Origin: Anaerobutyricum hallii DSM 3353
Lineage (GTDB): Bacteria > Bacillota > Clostridia > Lachnospirales > Lachnospiraceae
Length of the DNA: 64,000 nucleotides
NCBI RefSeq assembly: GCF_000173975.1
Contig: NZ_ACEP01000011.1
Coordinates: 1 to 64,000 of the forward strand
Direction of reading: 5' to 3'
The translations under genes and the position numbers were made by a program. Positions within the stretch are counted from its first letter, which is position 1; the number at the start of each line of letters is the position of its first letter. The notes below the pieces were generated by a model that was given only the letters and a program-made list of their open reading frames with translations, was not told where the DNA came from and ran no database searches. Positions 1-8,398 of this stretch are shown in pieces.

Positions 1-20
1 TTTAATCATACTTTCTATAT

Positions 21-95
21 CGGGGTGTGGCTCAGCTTGGCTAGAGCGCTTGATTTGGGATCAAGAGGCCGCAGGTTCGAATCCTGTCACCCCGA
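21..95 (+). tRNA. tRNA-Pro (anticodon TGG)
   Basis: The sequence folds as a cloverleaf: a 7-bp acceptor stem pairs cggggtg with caccccg, the T-loop is ggttcgaatcc, and the anticodon loop is read as TGG. The discriminator base is A and no 3' CCA is encoded. It is the first of eight closely spaced tRNA genes on the same strand, probably one transcript whose promoter lies before the window. Confidence 0.93.
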
Positions 96-100
96 TATCT

Positions 101-171
101 GCGGGTGTAGTTCAATGGTAGAACACTAGCCTTCCAAGCTAGATACGTGGGTTCGATTCCCATCACCCGCT
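101..171 (+). tRNA. tRNA-Gly (anticodon TCC)
   Basis: The acceptor arms gcgggtg and cacccgc pair. The anticodon stem ctagc/gctag encloses loop cttccaa, giving TCC. The T-loop is ggttcgattcc. No CCA is encoded. It lies five bases after tRNA-Pro. Confidence 0.93.
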
Positions 172-174
172 TAT

Positions 175-248
<74 letters not shown>

Positions 249-269
249 TTTCAGATGGTTCTGATTTAT

Positions 270-344
270 GGTGGGTGTGGCGCAGTTGGTTAGCGCGCCA
301 GATTGTGGCTCTGGAGGCCGAGGGTTCGAATCCCTCTACCCACC
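270..344 (+). tRNA. tRNA-His (anticodon GTG)
   Basis: The anticodon stem ccaga/tctgg encloses loop ttgtggc, giving GTG. The extra 5' G at 270 pairs with C at 344, the G-1:C73 pair expected for tRNA-His. The T-loop is ggttcgaatcc. No CCA is encoded. Confidence 0.93.
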
Positions 345-373
345 TTGTAGTTCCATTTTTAATATATATTTAT

Positions 374-447
374 GGCGGGATAGCTCAGTTGGCTAGAGCA
401 CACGGTTCATACCCGTGGTGTCGTAGGTTCAAATCCTATTCCCGCTA
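374..447 (+). tRNA. tRNA-Met (anticodon CAT), elongator type
   Basis: The acceptor stem is ggcggga with tcccgct, and the anticodon stem cacgg/ccgtg encloses loop ttcatac, giving CAT. The fully paired acceptor end resembles elongator tRNA-Met rather than the initiator. A tRNA-Ile decoded through lysidine also has a CAT anticodon and cannot be fully excluded by eye. Confidence 0.85.
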
Positions 448-454
448 CTTACAT

Positions 455-527
455 GGGATCTTAGCTCAGCTGGGAGAGCATCTGCCTTACAAGCAGAGGG
501 TCACAGGTTCAAGTCCTGTAGGTCCCA
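455..527 (+). tRNA. tRNA-Val (anticodon TAC)
   Basis: The acceptor arms gggatct and aggtccc pair. The anticodon stem tctgc/gcaga encloses loop cttacaa, giving TAC. The T-loop is ggttcaagtcc. No CCA is encoded. Confidence 0.93.
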
Positions 528-532
528 TTTGT

Positions 533-619
533 GCCGGCGTGGCGGAACTGGCAGACGCACAGGACTTAAAATCCTGCGGGACTTATACTCCCGTATCGGT
601 TCGATTCCGATCGCCGGCA
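533..619 (+). tRNA. tRNA-Leu (anticodon TAA)
   Basis: This is a class II tRNA of 87 nt with a long variable arm. Acceptor arms gccggcg and cgccggc pair. The anticodon loop reads TAA. No CCA is encoded. Confidence 0.93.
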
Positions 620-633
620 TATCTTAATAATTT

Positions 634-707
634 GTGGGCATAGCTCAGCTGGATAGAGCGTTTGGCTACGGACCAAAAGGTCGGGGGTTCGAATCCTCTT
701 GCCCACG
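634..707 (+). tRNA. tRNA-Arg (anticodon ACG)
   Basis: Acceptor arms gtgggca and tgcccac pair. The anticodon stem tttgg/ccaaa encloses loop ctacgga, giving ACG, which is read as ICG after deamination. It is the last gene of the cluster and is followed by a terminator. Confidence 0.93.
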
Positions 708-728
708 TTTTAATAACATCACTTAAGG

Positions 729-754
729 AAGGGTACTTTACAGTATCCTTTTTT
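729..754 (+). terminator. intrinsic terminator of the tRNA cluster
   Basis: A 9-bp stem (aagggtact with agtatcctt, one G-U) with a 4-nt loop is followed by a T run. It lies 21 bases after the last tRNA and before the next gene. Confidence 0.75.
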
Positions 755-796
755 ATTATCCTAATAAGATTTTTTGCTTCTAAGGAGAGTGCGAGA

Positions 797-1651
797 ATGG
801 GACAAATATGGAAATGCAATGGAGACGACAAAAGAACGATGCCCCGATGGCTATGGGAAAAAGATTTATCAATTCTTTCAAATGAAGAAGAGATGGCTAA
901 AGTTCTGCTTGCATGGAAAAAGGCAGAAAATCGGAAAGAAATTATATTACCTCTTGTTCAGAACCTTGAAGGCGCAGTTCTTGGAGCTGATGTTATAAAA
1001 AGAGAAAATTACTGGACAACAGGAGATTATCCTTTTTCTAGGTTAGAAGAAATAAAACCAGAACAGTTTACTCTTATGCAAGACAAACGTATTAAAACTA
1101 TCATAGAGGTTACAAAGAAATTAAAAGAAAAGCCTCTTATCCTTGAAGCAGAAGCTCCGTTTTCTATATTAGCAGCCTTGATTGATCCTATGAAACTGTA
1201 TCTGGCAATGCAAACGGAACCAGAAAAGCTTGAGAAAATATTGAAAAAGATTGTATTAGAAGAAGCAGAATATATCAAAGCTGTCATCCAGGCAGGCTGC
1301 CGAATCATTTCTTTAGCAGAACCAACAGCAACAATGGATATGGTTGGAGAAAAGTGTTTTAAAGAGTGTAGTGGAATGGCTACATTCATGCTTTTAAAAG
1401 AAATAGAGAAGTTCCTTTCAAATAGCGTTGTTCATCTTTGCGGAAAACTGTCAAGTTCTATGATTGCTGTACATATGGCAAAGGAAGAAGAAGATTTCGT
1501 AACAGGTGAAACATATCTTGAAAATTTAATAGAAGTAACAAAGAATCCAGAAATACACTTTGTAGGACAGCGCTGTATTCATCAAAAGAAAAATGAATCA
1601 GGAAAAATTCATGTTATGAAATTAAATTTAATTCAAACAAAATCCACCTAA
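797..1651 (+). CDS. small uroporphyrinogen decarboxylase-superfamily (MtaA-like) protein
   Basis: The 284-residue protein resembles the URO-D / MtaA-CmuA superfamily, whose members decarboxylate uroporphyrinogen or transfer methyl groups between corrinoids and thiols. Visible hallmarks are the central segment around residues 165-180 (GCRIISLAEPTATMD) and H213-x-C215 with a later C260. This resembles the HxC...C zinc site of methylcobamide:thiol methyltransferases, though the second spacing (45 residues) is shorter than the roughly 75 of MtaA. The frame is open from 662, inside the last tRNA, but the start at 797 has an aaggag site 10 bases upstream and avoids that tRNA. At under 300 residues it is shorter than the usual 340 or so. 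No corrinoid protein or methyltransferase partner is nearby. Substrate unknown. Confidence 0.62.
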   Translation: MGQIWKCNGDDKRTMPRWLWEKDLSILSNEEEMAKVLLAWKKAENRKEIILPLVQNLEGAVLGADVIKRENYWTTGDYPFSRLEEIKPEQFTLMQDKRIKTIIEVTKKLKEKPLILEAEAPFSILAALIDPMKLYLAMQTEPEKLEKILKKIVLEEAEYIKAVIQAGCRIISLAEPTATMDMVGEKCFKECSGMATFMLLKEIEKFLSNSVVHLCGKLSSSMIAVHMAKEEEDFVTGETYLENLIEVTKNPEIHFVGQRCIHQKKNESGKIHVMKLNLIQTKST

Positions 1652-1800
1652 AGACAGGCGGGAAGAGAACCGATACCCTATATTTGTTTGTGACATTAGT
1701 CGCTGCAGTTTAAATGCTCGCTTTATGCACTCGCATCTAAATCTTGCTCCGAGACCACAACTATAGGGTATCGGTTTTCTTCTCAGGTGTCTGTCTCTTA
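1650..1800. repeat. palindromic repeat family 1, copy 1
   Basis: An imperfect palindrome begins at the stop codon of the preceding gene. Outer arms around gaagagaaccgataccctat (left) and its near-complement (right, 1762-1782) pair over about 19 bp with one wobble. The inside carries tgtgacattagtcgc on the left and ttgctccgagaccaca on the right, shared with the copies at 32893-33040 and 42336-42469. The right end is ctgtctctta. It may act as a terminator or be a small non-autonomous element. Confidence 0.7.
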
Positions 1801-1899
1801 ATGAATTAAATAGTAATCTGCATTCTTGAAATCTTCTCCCAATTGTGTTACTCTAGTCTGTGACTTTATTATATGATAAAACTTACAATAAAATTGCAA

Positions 1900-1943
1900 A
1901 GTATTCTCGGAAGGTTTTTGTAAAATGATTTTCCGAGAGTACT
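1900..1943 (+). promoter_or_regulatory. hairpin in the plsX leader
   Basis: agtattctcggaa (1900-1912) pairs with ttccgagagtact (1931-1943) over 13 positions with one wobble, around an 18-nt loop. It ends just before the plsX ribosome binding site and has no T run, so it looks like an operator or mRNA structure rather than a terminator. It does not resemble the Bacillus FapR operator as I know it. Confidence 0.5.
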
Positions 1944-1966
1944 TTCTTAAAGGAAAGGAGCCTTTT

Positions 1967-3010
1967 ATGGAATATAAGAACGTAATCGCAATTGACGCGA
2001 TGGGTGGAGATAACGCACCCGCAGAGATTATCAAAGGTGCGATTGAGGCGATTAACGAAAGAGCAGATATTAAGCTTCGTCTATTTGGTGATAAAGATAA
2101 GATTGAGACGGAACTTAATAAATATACTTATAATAAGGAACAGATTGGGATTACTCATACAACGGAGGAGATTAGTTGTAATGAAGCTCCTGCAATGGCA
2201 ATTAAGAAGAAGAAAGATTCTTCTTTAGTTGTTGCGATTAAGTCTGTAAAGAGCGGCGAGTGCGATGCCATTGTTTCTGCCGGAAGTTCAGGAGCGATTC
2301 TTGTTGGTGGACAGGTCTTAATTGGAAAGGGAAAAGGAGTAAAGAGAGCTCCTCTTGCCCCTCTTACTCCAACAGCCAAAGGGGTTTCGCTTTTAATTGA
2401 CTGCGGTGCGAATGTCGATGCCCGTCCAGAACATCTTTTACAGTTTGCACAGATGGGTTCTATTTATATGGAGGACGTTGTCGGTGTAAAGAATCCTCGT
2501 GTTGCTATTGTAAATATTGGTGCAGAAGAGGCAAAAGGTAATGCACTTGTAAAGGAAACCTATCCTTTATTAAAGGCATGTAAGAATATTAATTTTATCG
2601 GAAGTATTGAAGCAAGAGATATTCCAAAGGGTGAGGCAGATGTTATCGTAACAGAAGCGTTTGTTGGTAATGTCATCTTAAAGCTTGAGGAAGGTCTTGC
2701 CAGCACATTGATTCATGTAATTAAAGAAGGAATGATGTCCACAACAAGAAGTAAGATTGGTGGTCTTTTAGTAAAACCTGCTTTAAAAGATACGTTAAAG
2801 ACATTTGATGCAACAGAGTACGGCGGAGCACCACTTCTTGGTTTAAAGGGACTTGTTGTAAAGATTCATGGAAGTGCAAAGGCAAAAGAGACAAAGACTG
2901 CCATTTTCCAGTGTGTTACTTTTAAAGAGCAGCGTATTAATGAAAAGATTGTAGCGCATCTTGCAGAAGAAATGGCACAGGCAAAAGAAGAGAAGGCAGG
3001 CGAGCAGTAA
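1967..3010 (+). CDS. plsX: phosphate acyltransferase PlsX
   Basis: PlsX converts acyl-ACP and phosphate to acyl-phosphate, the first committed step of phosphatidic acid synthesis in most Firmicutes, and is a peripheral membrane enzyme. The 347-residue product starts MEYKNVIAIDAMGGDNAP, the family's N-terminal signature, and has the later SAGSSGAIL and DCGANVDARPEHL segments. The frame is open from 1925, but the ATG at 1967 follows an aaaggaaaggag site and matches the family start. The stop codon overlaps the rnc start (TAATG). acpP, often between plsX and rnc, is absent here. Confidence 0.95.
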   Translation: MEYKNVIAIDAMGGDNAPAEIIKGAIEAINERADIKLRLFGDKDKIETELNKYTYNKEQIGITHTTEEISCNEAPAMAIKKKKDSSLVVAIKSVKSGECDAIVSAGSSGAILVGGQVLIGKGKGVKRAPLAPLTPTAKGVSLLIDCGANVDARPEHLLQFAQMGSIYMEDVVGVKNPRVAIVNIGAEEAKGNALVKETYPLLKACKNINFIGSIEARDIPKGEADVIVTEAFVGNVILKLEEGLASTLIHVIKEGMMSTTRSKIGGLLVKPALKDTLKTFDATEYGGAPLLGLKGLVVKIHGSAKAKETKTAIFQCVTFKEQRINEKIVAHLAEEMAQAKEEKAGEQ

Positions 3011-3708
3011 TGATTCGGACAGAGAGATTTAAAGGATTAGAAGAAAAGATAGGTTATACTTTTACAAATAAGCGTACATTAGCACTGGCAATGACACATA
3101 GTTCCTATGCGAATGAGCAGAGAGGACGAAGGAAGGCAAATAATGAGCGTCTGGAATTTTTGGGAGATGCTGTGTTAGAGGTTACCATTTCTGATTATGT
3201 ATTCAGAGAATATCCAGGTTATAATGAGGGCCGTCTTACAAAGCTTCGTTCCAGTCTCGTATGTGAGTATACCTTAGCTATCTGTGCAAGAGATGTAGAA
3301 CTTGGCAAATATCTTCTTTTAAGCAGAGGAGAGGATGCAACGGGTGGAAGAGAAAGAGATTCTATTCTTTCCGATGCATTTGAGGCATTGATCGGAGCGA
3401 TTTATTTAGACGGCGGAATGGATAGAGCGAGAACATTTATTCATACACATCTGTTAAAAGATGTAGAAGATAAATCCTTATTTTATGATGCGAAAACGAT
3501 TTTGCAGGAGATGGTGCAGGCAGGTCCTGATCCACGTCTTGAGTATGTCCTTACAAGAGAAGCAGGTCCAGACCATAATAAAGAGTTTACCGTTGAAGCC
3601 AAAATCGGTGGTAAGACATATGCTATCGGTAAAGGAAAGACAAAAAAGGGAGCAGAGCAGATTGCCGCTTATCAGACGATACTGTTGTTAAAAAAGCGGC
3701 GGAGGTAG
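3010..3708 (+). CDS. rnc: ribonuclease III
   Basis: RNase III cleaves double-stranded RNA in rRNA processing and mRNA turnover. The 232-residue protein has the signature NERLEFLGDAVLE at residues 45-57, the second acidic motif DAFEALIGAIYLDGG at 122-136, and a C-terminal double-stranded RNA-binding domain from about residue 158 ending in GAEQIAAYQTILLL. It overlaps plsX by one base and sits one base before smc, so the three genes are one operon. Confidence 0.96.
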   Translation: MIRTERFKGLEEKIGYTFTNKRTLALAMTHSSYANEQRGRRKANNERLEFLGDAVLEVTISDYVFREYPGYNEGRLTKLRSSLVCEYTLAICARDVELGKYLLLSRGEDATGGRERDSILSDAFEALIGAIYLDGGMDRARTFIHTHLLKDVEDKSLFYDAKTILQEMVQAGPDPRLEYVLTREAGPDHNKEFTVEAKIGGKTYAIGKGKTKKGAEQIAAYQTILLLKKRRR

Positions 3709-3709
3709 T

Positions 3710-6700
3710 ATGTATTTAAAAAGTATCGAAATTAATGGATTTAAGTCCTTTGCCAATAAGATCGTGTTTGAGTTTCCACAGGGAATTACAGGTATTGTAG
3801 GCCCGAACGGAAGTGGAAAGAGTAATATCGGAGATGCGGTGCGCTGGGTTTTAGGTGAGCAGAGTGCCAGACAGCTTCGAGGTTCGAAGATGGAAGATGT
3901 TATTTTCTCCGGTACACAAAGCAGGAGACCGATGGGATTTGCTTATGTGGCGATTACTTTTGAAAATGCAAACCGTATTATTCCTCTTGATTATGAGGAA
4001 GTGATGGTGGCAAGACGAGTATATCGTTCTGGAGAGAGTGAGTATCTCATTAACGGAAGTTCCTGTCGAAGAAGAGATATCGTGGAGCTTTTTTACGATA
4101 CTGGTATTGGTAAAGAGGGCTATTCGATTATCGGACAAGGCCAGGTGGAAAAAATCTTAAGTGGCAAGATTGAAGACAGCCGAGAACTATTTGATGAGGC
4201 AGCTGGAATTGCCAAATATAAAAAGAATCGTACGGTTACTGAGAAATCCTTAGAGCAGGAACGCCAAAACTTAGAGCGTGTTACCGACATTCTGGCTGAG
4301 CTTGAAAAACAGGTCGGTCCGTTAGAAAAACAAAGTGCGAAGGCAAAGGAATATTTAAAACTTCGTGATGAAGAAAAAGATATTGATATTCATCTTTTCC
4401 TTTATGATTATGAACGACTGAAAAAAGAGCAGGAGGAAAATGAGCGCCAGTACAAAATCGTTTCCGGAGATTTAGAGGATACGAGAAAGATATACGAAAA
4501 GATTAAGGAAAAGAATGGAAAGCTTCAGGATCAGACGCAGGCAGTTACAGAAAGTCTTGAGACAAAGGAATCAGAAAAAGAAGAGCTTCGCCGGAAAAAA
4601 GAGACGAAAGATAATGAGATTCTTTTACTTTCTCATAAAGTAGAATCGAACACTCTTTTAATTACACATTATGAAGAGTTAGAAAAACAGAGTGATGAAA
4701 AAAAAGACACAAAAACAGCGGAAATCGAGGTATTAAAAAAAGAAACTGTTCAAAAAAAACAGGAAATCAGTAACGGACAAAAGAAGTTAGAAGAGTTAGA
4801 AGAGTCCATTCTTACAAAAAGAAAAGAACAGGAAGCTTGCGAGAAGAAGATTTCCGGGGAGAATGACCGTCTCTTTTCGATTATGAACACCAGTTCTGAC
4901 ACAAAGGAAAAACTGAGCCGTTATGCGGCAATGGAAGAACAGTTAGAGATTCGTAATGCTGAATATAACAGTCGCTATATTTCTTTTAACTCCGAATTAA
5001 AGGAATATAACGAAACAGCGGAAGAACTGCTCAAACAGCAGGATGCAGCAAAAGAGGCCTTTGAAAAGCAGGAAAATCTGTATCAGGAACTTGAGAAAAG
5101 GGAAAAACATCTTCAGGAAAAAGAACAGAAATATCAGGACGAGATGGGGAACTTAAATCAAGAATACCTTCGTACGAAGTCCCGCTATGAGACATTGATG
5201 AATATTACGGAGCGGTATGATGGGTATAATCAGTCTATCCGCCGTATCATGGAGCAAAAGAATGCCAATCCGGGCATCATCGGTGTAGTAGCGGATATTT
5301 TAGCACTTCCGGAAAAGTACGAGACCGCCATTGAAATTGCGCTTGGTGGTGCGTTACAGAACATTGTTACTGAGGATAATGAGACTGCTAAAAAGATGAT
5401 TAACTTTTTAAAGAAGAATCGTTTTGGCCGGGCAACCTTTTTACCGCTTACAAATATCCGAAGAAGAAACAGCACAATTTCCCCATCTGTTTTACAAGAT
5501 GAAGGTGTTATTGGTATTGCCAGTACACTTGTGAAGGTAGAGGAACGTTTTCAGGCGTTAGTAGATTCTTTGCTCGGAAGAACTGTTGTTGTAGATACGG
5601 TAGACCATGCTCTTTCTCTTTCGAGAAAGAATAACTTCAGTCTTCGTCTTGTTACACTTGATGGTGAACTGTTAAATCCTGGTGGAGCAATTACTGGTGG
5701 AGTGTTCCGGCATTCTGGCAATCTTCTCGGTCGAAAGCGTGAGATTGAAGAGTGCAAAGATTCTTTAAGAAAGGCGAAGGCTGCCTGGGAAGAGAGAAAG
5801 GAAGCTCTTTCGGAATTAAAAGCAGGACAGCAGAAATTAGAGGAACAAAAACAGCAAAGGAAGGCCAAACTGGATGCAGCATCGCTTTTACTTCATGACC
5901 TGAGTAATCAGATTCCTGATATGGATGCCAAAAAAGAAGAACTTTCTGAAAGAATTACATCATTAAAAGAAGAACATCAGATTTTAAAAGAACAAATTGA
6001 TGAAATTCGTTCTCAGAAAGAGGCACTGTTAAAAGAACAGGAAGACAATGAACAGATTCATGAGCAGAACAATACGGTACTTGATTCCTTAAAAGAACAG
6101 CTTTCTGAAATAAGAGCCGAAGTTTCTAAACTGGAATCCGAGAAGAACGAGCAGAGAATTTCGCTTTCAAAAATGCGTCAGGAATTAGATTATCTGCGTA
6201 GTAATAAGCAACGTATTGAAAAAGAAATAGAGAATATCAAGAACTCTCTAGAGGAAAATAAAAAAGAAATTAAACGCCTTACCGAAGAAAATATTTCCTA
6301 TGAGGAAGAACAAAAGACATTGAAAGCAGCTTTGCAGGAGATTACAATACAGATGGATGGAATTTCCACCAATCTCGAAGAATTAAAGCAGCAGCGTTCC
6401 ACAGCAATGAAAAAGCAGAATCAGATTTTTCAGGAATTAGAGAGTGAGAATGAAAAGCTGTTGATTCTTGAAAAAGAAGCTGCTAAGTTATCTTCTAAGC
6501 AAGAGCGCATGAAAGAAGATTTTGAAAGTAAGATTGACTATATGTGGGAAACTTATGAGATTACATATAATCAGGCATTTACTTTGAAGCATTACGAGGT
6601 AAAAGCAGAGGAAGCTGCCGAACAGCGTAAACAGAAAAAAGAACTGCAAAGACAGATTAAAGAACTTGGAAATATCAATATCAACGCCATTGAAGAATAC

Positions 6701-7273
6701 AAAGAGGTTGGCGAGAGATACGAGTTCTTACGAGGCCAGTATGATGATATCAAAGAAGCAGAAGCCAAACTTCTAACAATGATTGAGGAATTAAATACTG
6801 CCATGAAAGAACAGTTTACAAAGGAATTTGGTAATATTCAGCAGATGTTTACGACGGTTTTCCAAGATTTATTTGAGGGAGGTACTGCTTCTCTTGAACT
6901 GATGGATAACGAGAATATTTTAGAATGTGGCATTCGAATTATCGCACAGCCGCCGGGAAAGAAACTGCAAAATATTATGCTGCTTTCTGGTGGAGAGAGA
7001 GCGTTGACAGCGATTGCACTATTATTTGCCATTCAGAACTTAAAGCCATCTCCATTCTGTCTTCTTGACGAGATTGAGGCTGCACTTGATGATGCCAATA
7101 TCGTGCGTTTTTCCAAATATTTAAAGAAACTCTCGAAAGACACACAGTTTATCGTCATCACACATCGAAGAGGAACAATGAATGCGGCAGATGCCCTGTA
7201 TGGAATCACAATGCAGGAGAAGGGTATTTCCACATTGATTTCTGTTGATTTGATTGACAAAGATTTAAATTAA
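3710..7273 (+). CDS. smc: chromosome segregation ATPase SMC
   Basis: The SMC homodimer works with ScpA and ScpB to organise and segregate the chromosome. The 1187-residue length is typical. The Walker A GPNGSGKSN is at residues 31-39. Two long coiled coils flank a hinge around residues 500-680, including GGALQNIVTED and the glycine-rich GGAITGGV. The C-terminal signature LSGGE lies at 1092-1096 and the Walker B LLDEIEAALDD starts at about 1118. The rnc-smc-ftsY order is classic for Firmicutes. Confidence 0.97.
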   Translation: MYLKSIEINGFKSFANKIVFEFPQGITGIVGPNGSGKSNIGDAVRWVLGEQSARQLRGSKMEDVIFSGTQSRRPMGFAYVAITFENANRIIPLDYEEVMVARRVYRSGESEYLINGSSCRRRDIVELFYDTGIGKEGYSIIGQGQVEKILSGKIEDSRELFDEAAGIAKYKKNRTVTEKSLEQERQNLERVTDILAELEKQVGPLEKQSAKAKEYLKLRDEEKDIDIHLFLYDYERLKKEQEENERQYKIVSGDLEDTRKIYEKIKEKNGKLQDQTQAVTESLETKESEKEELRRKKETKDNEILLLSHKVESNTLLITHYEELEKQSDEKKDTKTAEIEVLKKETVQKKQEISNGQKKLEELEESILTKRKEQEACEKKISGENDRLFSIMNTSSDTKEKLSRYAAMEEQLEIRNAEYNSRYISFNSELKEYNETAEELLKQQDAAKEAFEKQENLYQELEKREKHLQEKEQKYQDEMGNLNQEYLRTKSRYETLMNITERYDGYNQSIRRIMEQKNANPGIIGVVADILALPEKYETAIEIALGGALQNIVTEDNETAKKMINFLKKNRFGRATFLPLTNIRRRNSTISPSVLQDEGVIGIASTLVKVEERFQALVDSLLGRTVVVDTVDHALSLSRKNNFSLRLVTLDGELLNPGGAITGGVFRHSGNLLGRKREIEECKDSLRKAKAAWEERKEALSELKAGQQKLEEQKQQRKAKLDAASLLLHDLSNQIPDMDAKKEELSERITSLKEEHQILKEQIDEIRSQKEALLKEQEDNEQIHEQNNTVLDSLKEQLSEIRAEVSKLESEKNEQRISLSKMRQELDYLRSNKQRIEKEIENIKNSLEENKKEIKRLTEENISYEEEQKTLKAALQEITIQMDGISTNLEELKQQRSTAMKKQNQIFQELESENEKLLILEKEAAKLSSKQERMKEDFESKIDYMWETYEITYNQAFTLKHYEVKAEEAAEQRKQKKELQRQIKELGNININAIEEYKEVGERYEFLRGQYDDIKEAEAKLLTMIEELNTAMKEQFTKEFGNIQQMFTTVFQDLFEGGTASLELMDNENILECGIRIIAQPPGKKLQNIMLLSGGERALTAIALLFAIQNLKPSPFCLLDEIEAALDDANIVRFSKYLKKLSKDTQFIVITHRRGTMNAADALYGITMQEKGISTLISVDLIDKDLN

Positions 7274-7285
7274 AAAGGAGTAGTT

Positions 7286-8227
7286 ATGGGAGAAAAGAAA
7301 GGATTTTTCAGCCGACTGGTTAGCGGACTGACCAAAACAAGAAAGAACATTGCTTCAGGTCTTGATTCAATTTTTCATGGATTCTCAAAAATTGATGATG
7401 ATTTCTATGAGGAATTAGAAGAGATTCTGATTATGGGTGACCTGGGTGTAGATACGACAATGAATATTATTGAAGATTTACAGGAAAGGGTAAAAGAGGA
7501 ACATATTAAAGAGCCTGCTGAGTGTCGTCAGCTTTTAATTGATATTATTAAAAAGCAGATGGAAGTTGATGAGACAGCTTACGAATATGAGAACCGTACT
7601 TCAGTCGTTCTTGTGATTGGTGTAAACGGTGTTGGAAAAACAACAACAATTGGAAAGCTTGCTGCACAGCTGAAATCACAGAATAAAAAGGTTATTATGG
7701 CAGCAGCGGATACTTTCCGTGCAGCAGCGATTGAGCAGCTTACAGAGTGGTCTAACAGAGCTGGTGTTGACATTATTGCACAGCAGGAAGGTTCTGATCC
7801 GGCAGCAGTTATTTATGATGCCTGCCAGGCAGCAAAGTCAAGACATGCAGATGTTCTTTTATGCGATACTGCCGGACGTCTTCATAATAAGAAGAACCTT
7901 ATGAATGAGCTTTCAAAGATTCGAAGAGTCATTGAAAGAGAATTTCCAGAAGCTTACCTTGAAACATTAATCGTTCTTGACGGAACAACAGGTCAGAATG
8001 CTTTAGTGCAGGCAAAACAGTTTAAAGAAGTATCTGATATTTCCGGTATCGTACTTACAAAGCTTGACGGAACAGCCAAAGGTGGTATTGCCATCGCAAT
8101 TCAGGCAGAGCTTGGAATTCCAGTAAAATATATTGGAATCGGAGAGAAAATCGAAGATTTACAAAAGTTTGATGCTGATTCTTTTGTAAATGCACTCTTT
8201 GAAAAACCAGCAGAAGACGAAGAATAA
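7286..8227 (+). CDS. ftsY: signal recognition particle receptor FtsY
   Basis: FtsY is the SRP receptor GTPase that docks ribosome-SRP complexes on the membrane. The 313-residue protein has an N-domain helical bundle and then the NG GTPase motifs: G1 GVNGVGKTTT from residue 112, DTAGR at 194-198, and TKLDGTAKGG. It lacks the long acidic A domain of enteric FtsY, as is usual in Firmicutes. It follows smc by 12 bases with an aaaggag site. Confidence 0.96.
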   Translation: MGEKKGFFSRLVSGLTKTRKNIASGLDSIFHGFSKIDDDFYEELEEILIMGDLGVDTTMNIIEDLQERVKEEHIKEPAECRQLLIDIIKKQMEVDETAYEYENRTSVVLVIGVNGVGKTTTIGKLAAQLKSQNKKVIMAAADTFRAAAIEQLTEWSNRAGVDIIAQQEGSDPAAVIYDACQAAKSRHADVLLCDTAGRLHNKKNLMNELSKIRRVIEREFPEAYLETLIVLDGTTGQNALVQAKQFKEVSDISGIVLTKLDGTAKGGIAIAIQAELGIPVKYIGIGEKIEDLQKFDADSFVNALFEKPAEDEE

Positions 8228-8230
8228 AAA

Positions 8231-8270
8231 ATTGTTAATATATAAAAATTAACAATAATAAATTTTTTGT
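8231..8270 (+). terminator. AT-rich hairpin after ftsY
   Basis: attgttaat pairs with attaacaat (9 bp, all A-T except one pair), followed a few bases later by six Ts. It is the likely but weak terminator of the plsX-rnc-smc-ftsY operon. Confidence 0.45.
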
Positions 8271-8398
8271 ATATTGACAATAATTATAATTTCAAACAAC
8301 TGCAGACAGGAAAAAAGAATGAAAAAAACTATTCATAATTATATAATTGCGATATAATTATAAAAATGCAAGAAGAATATAATGGAGGAATGCATATA

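Noticed and set aside
275-643. Long open frame across the tRNA genes
   Set aside because: It translates tRNA sequence; the cloverleaves explain this stretch.
8228-8398. T-box or other riboswitch before the threonine ammonia-lyase gene
   Set aside because: The region is short and AT-rich, with no T-box sequence or conserved stem pattern.
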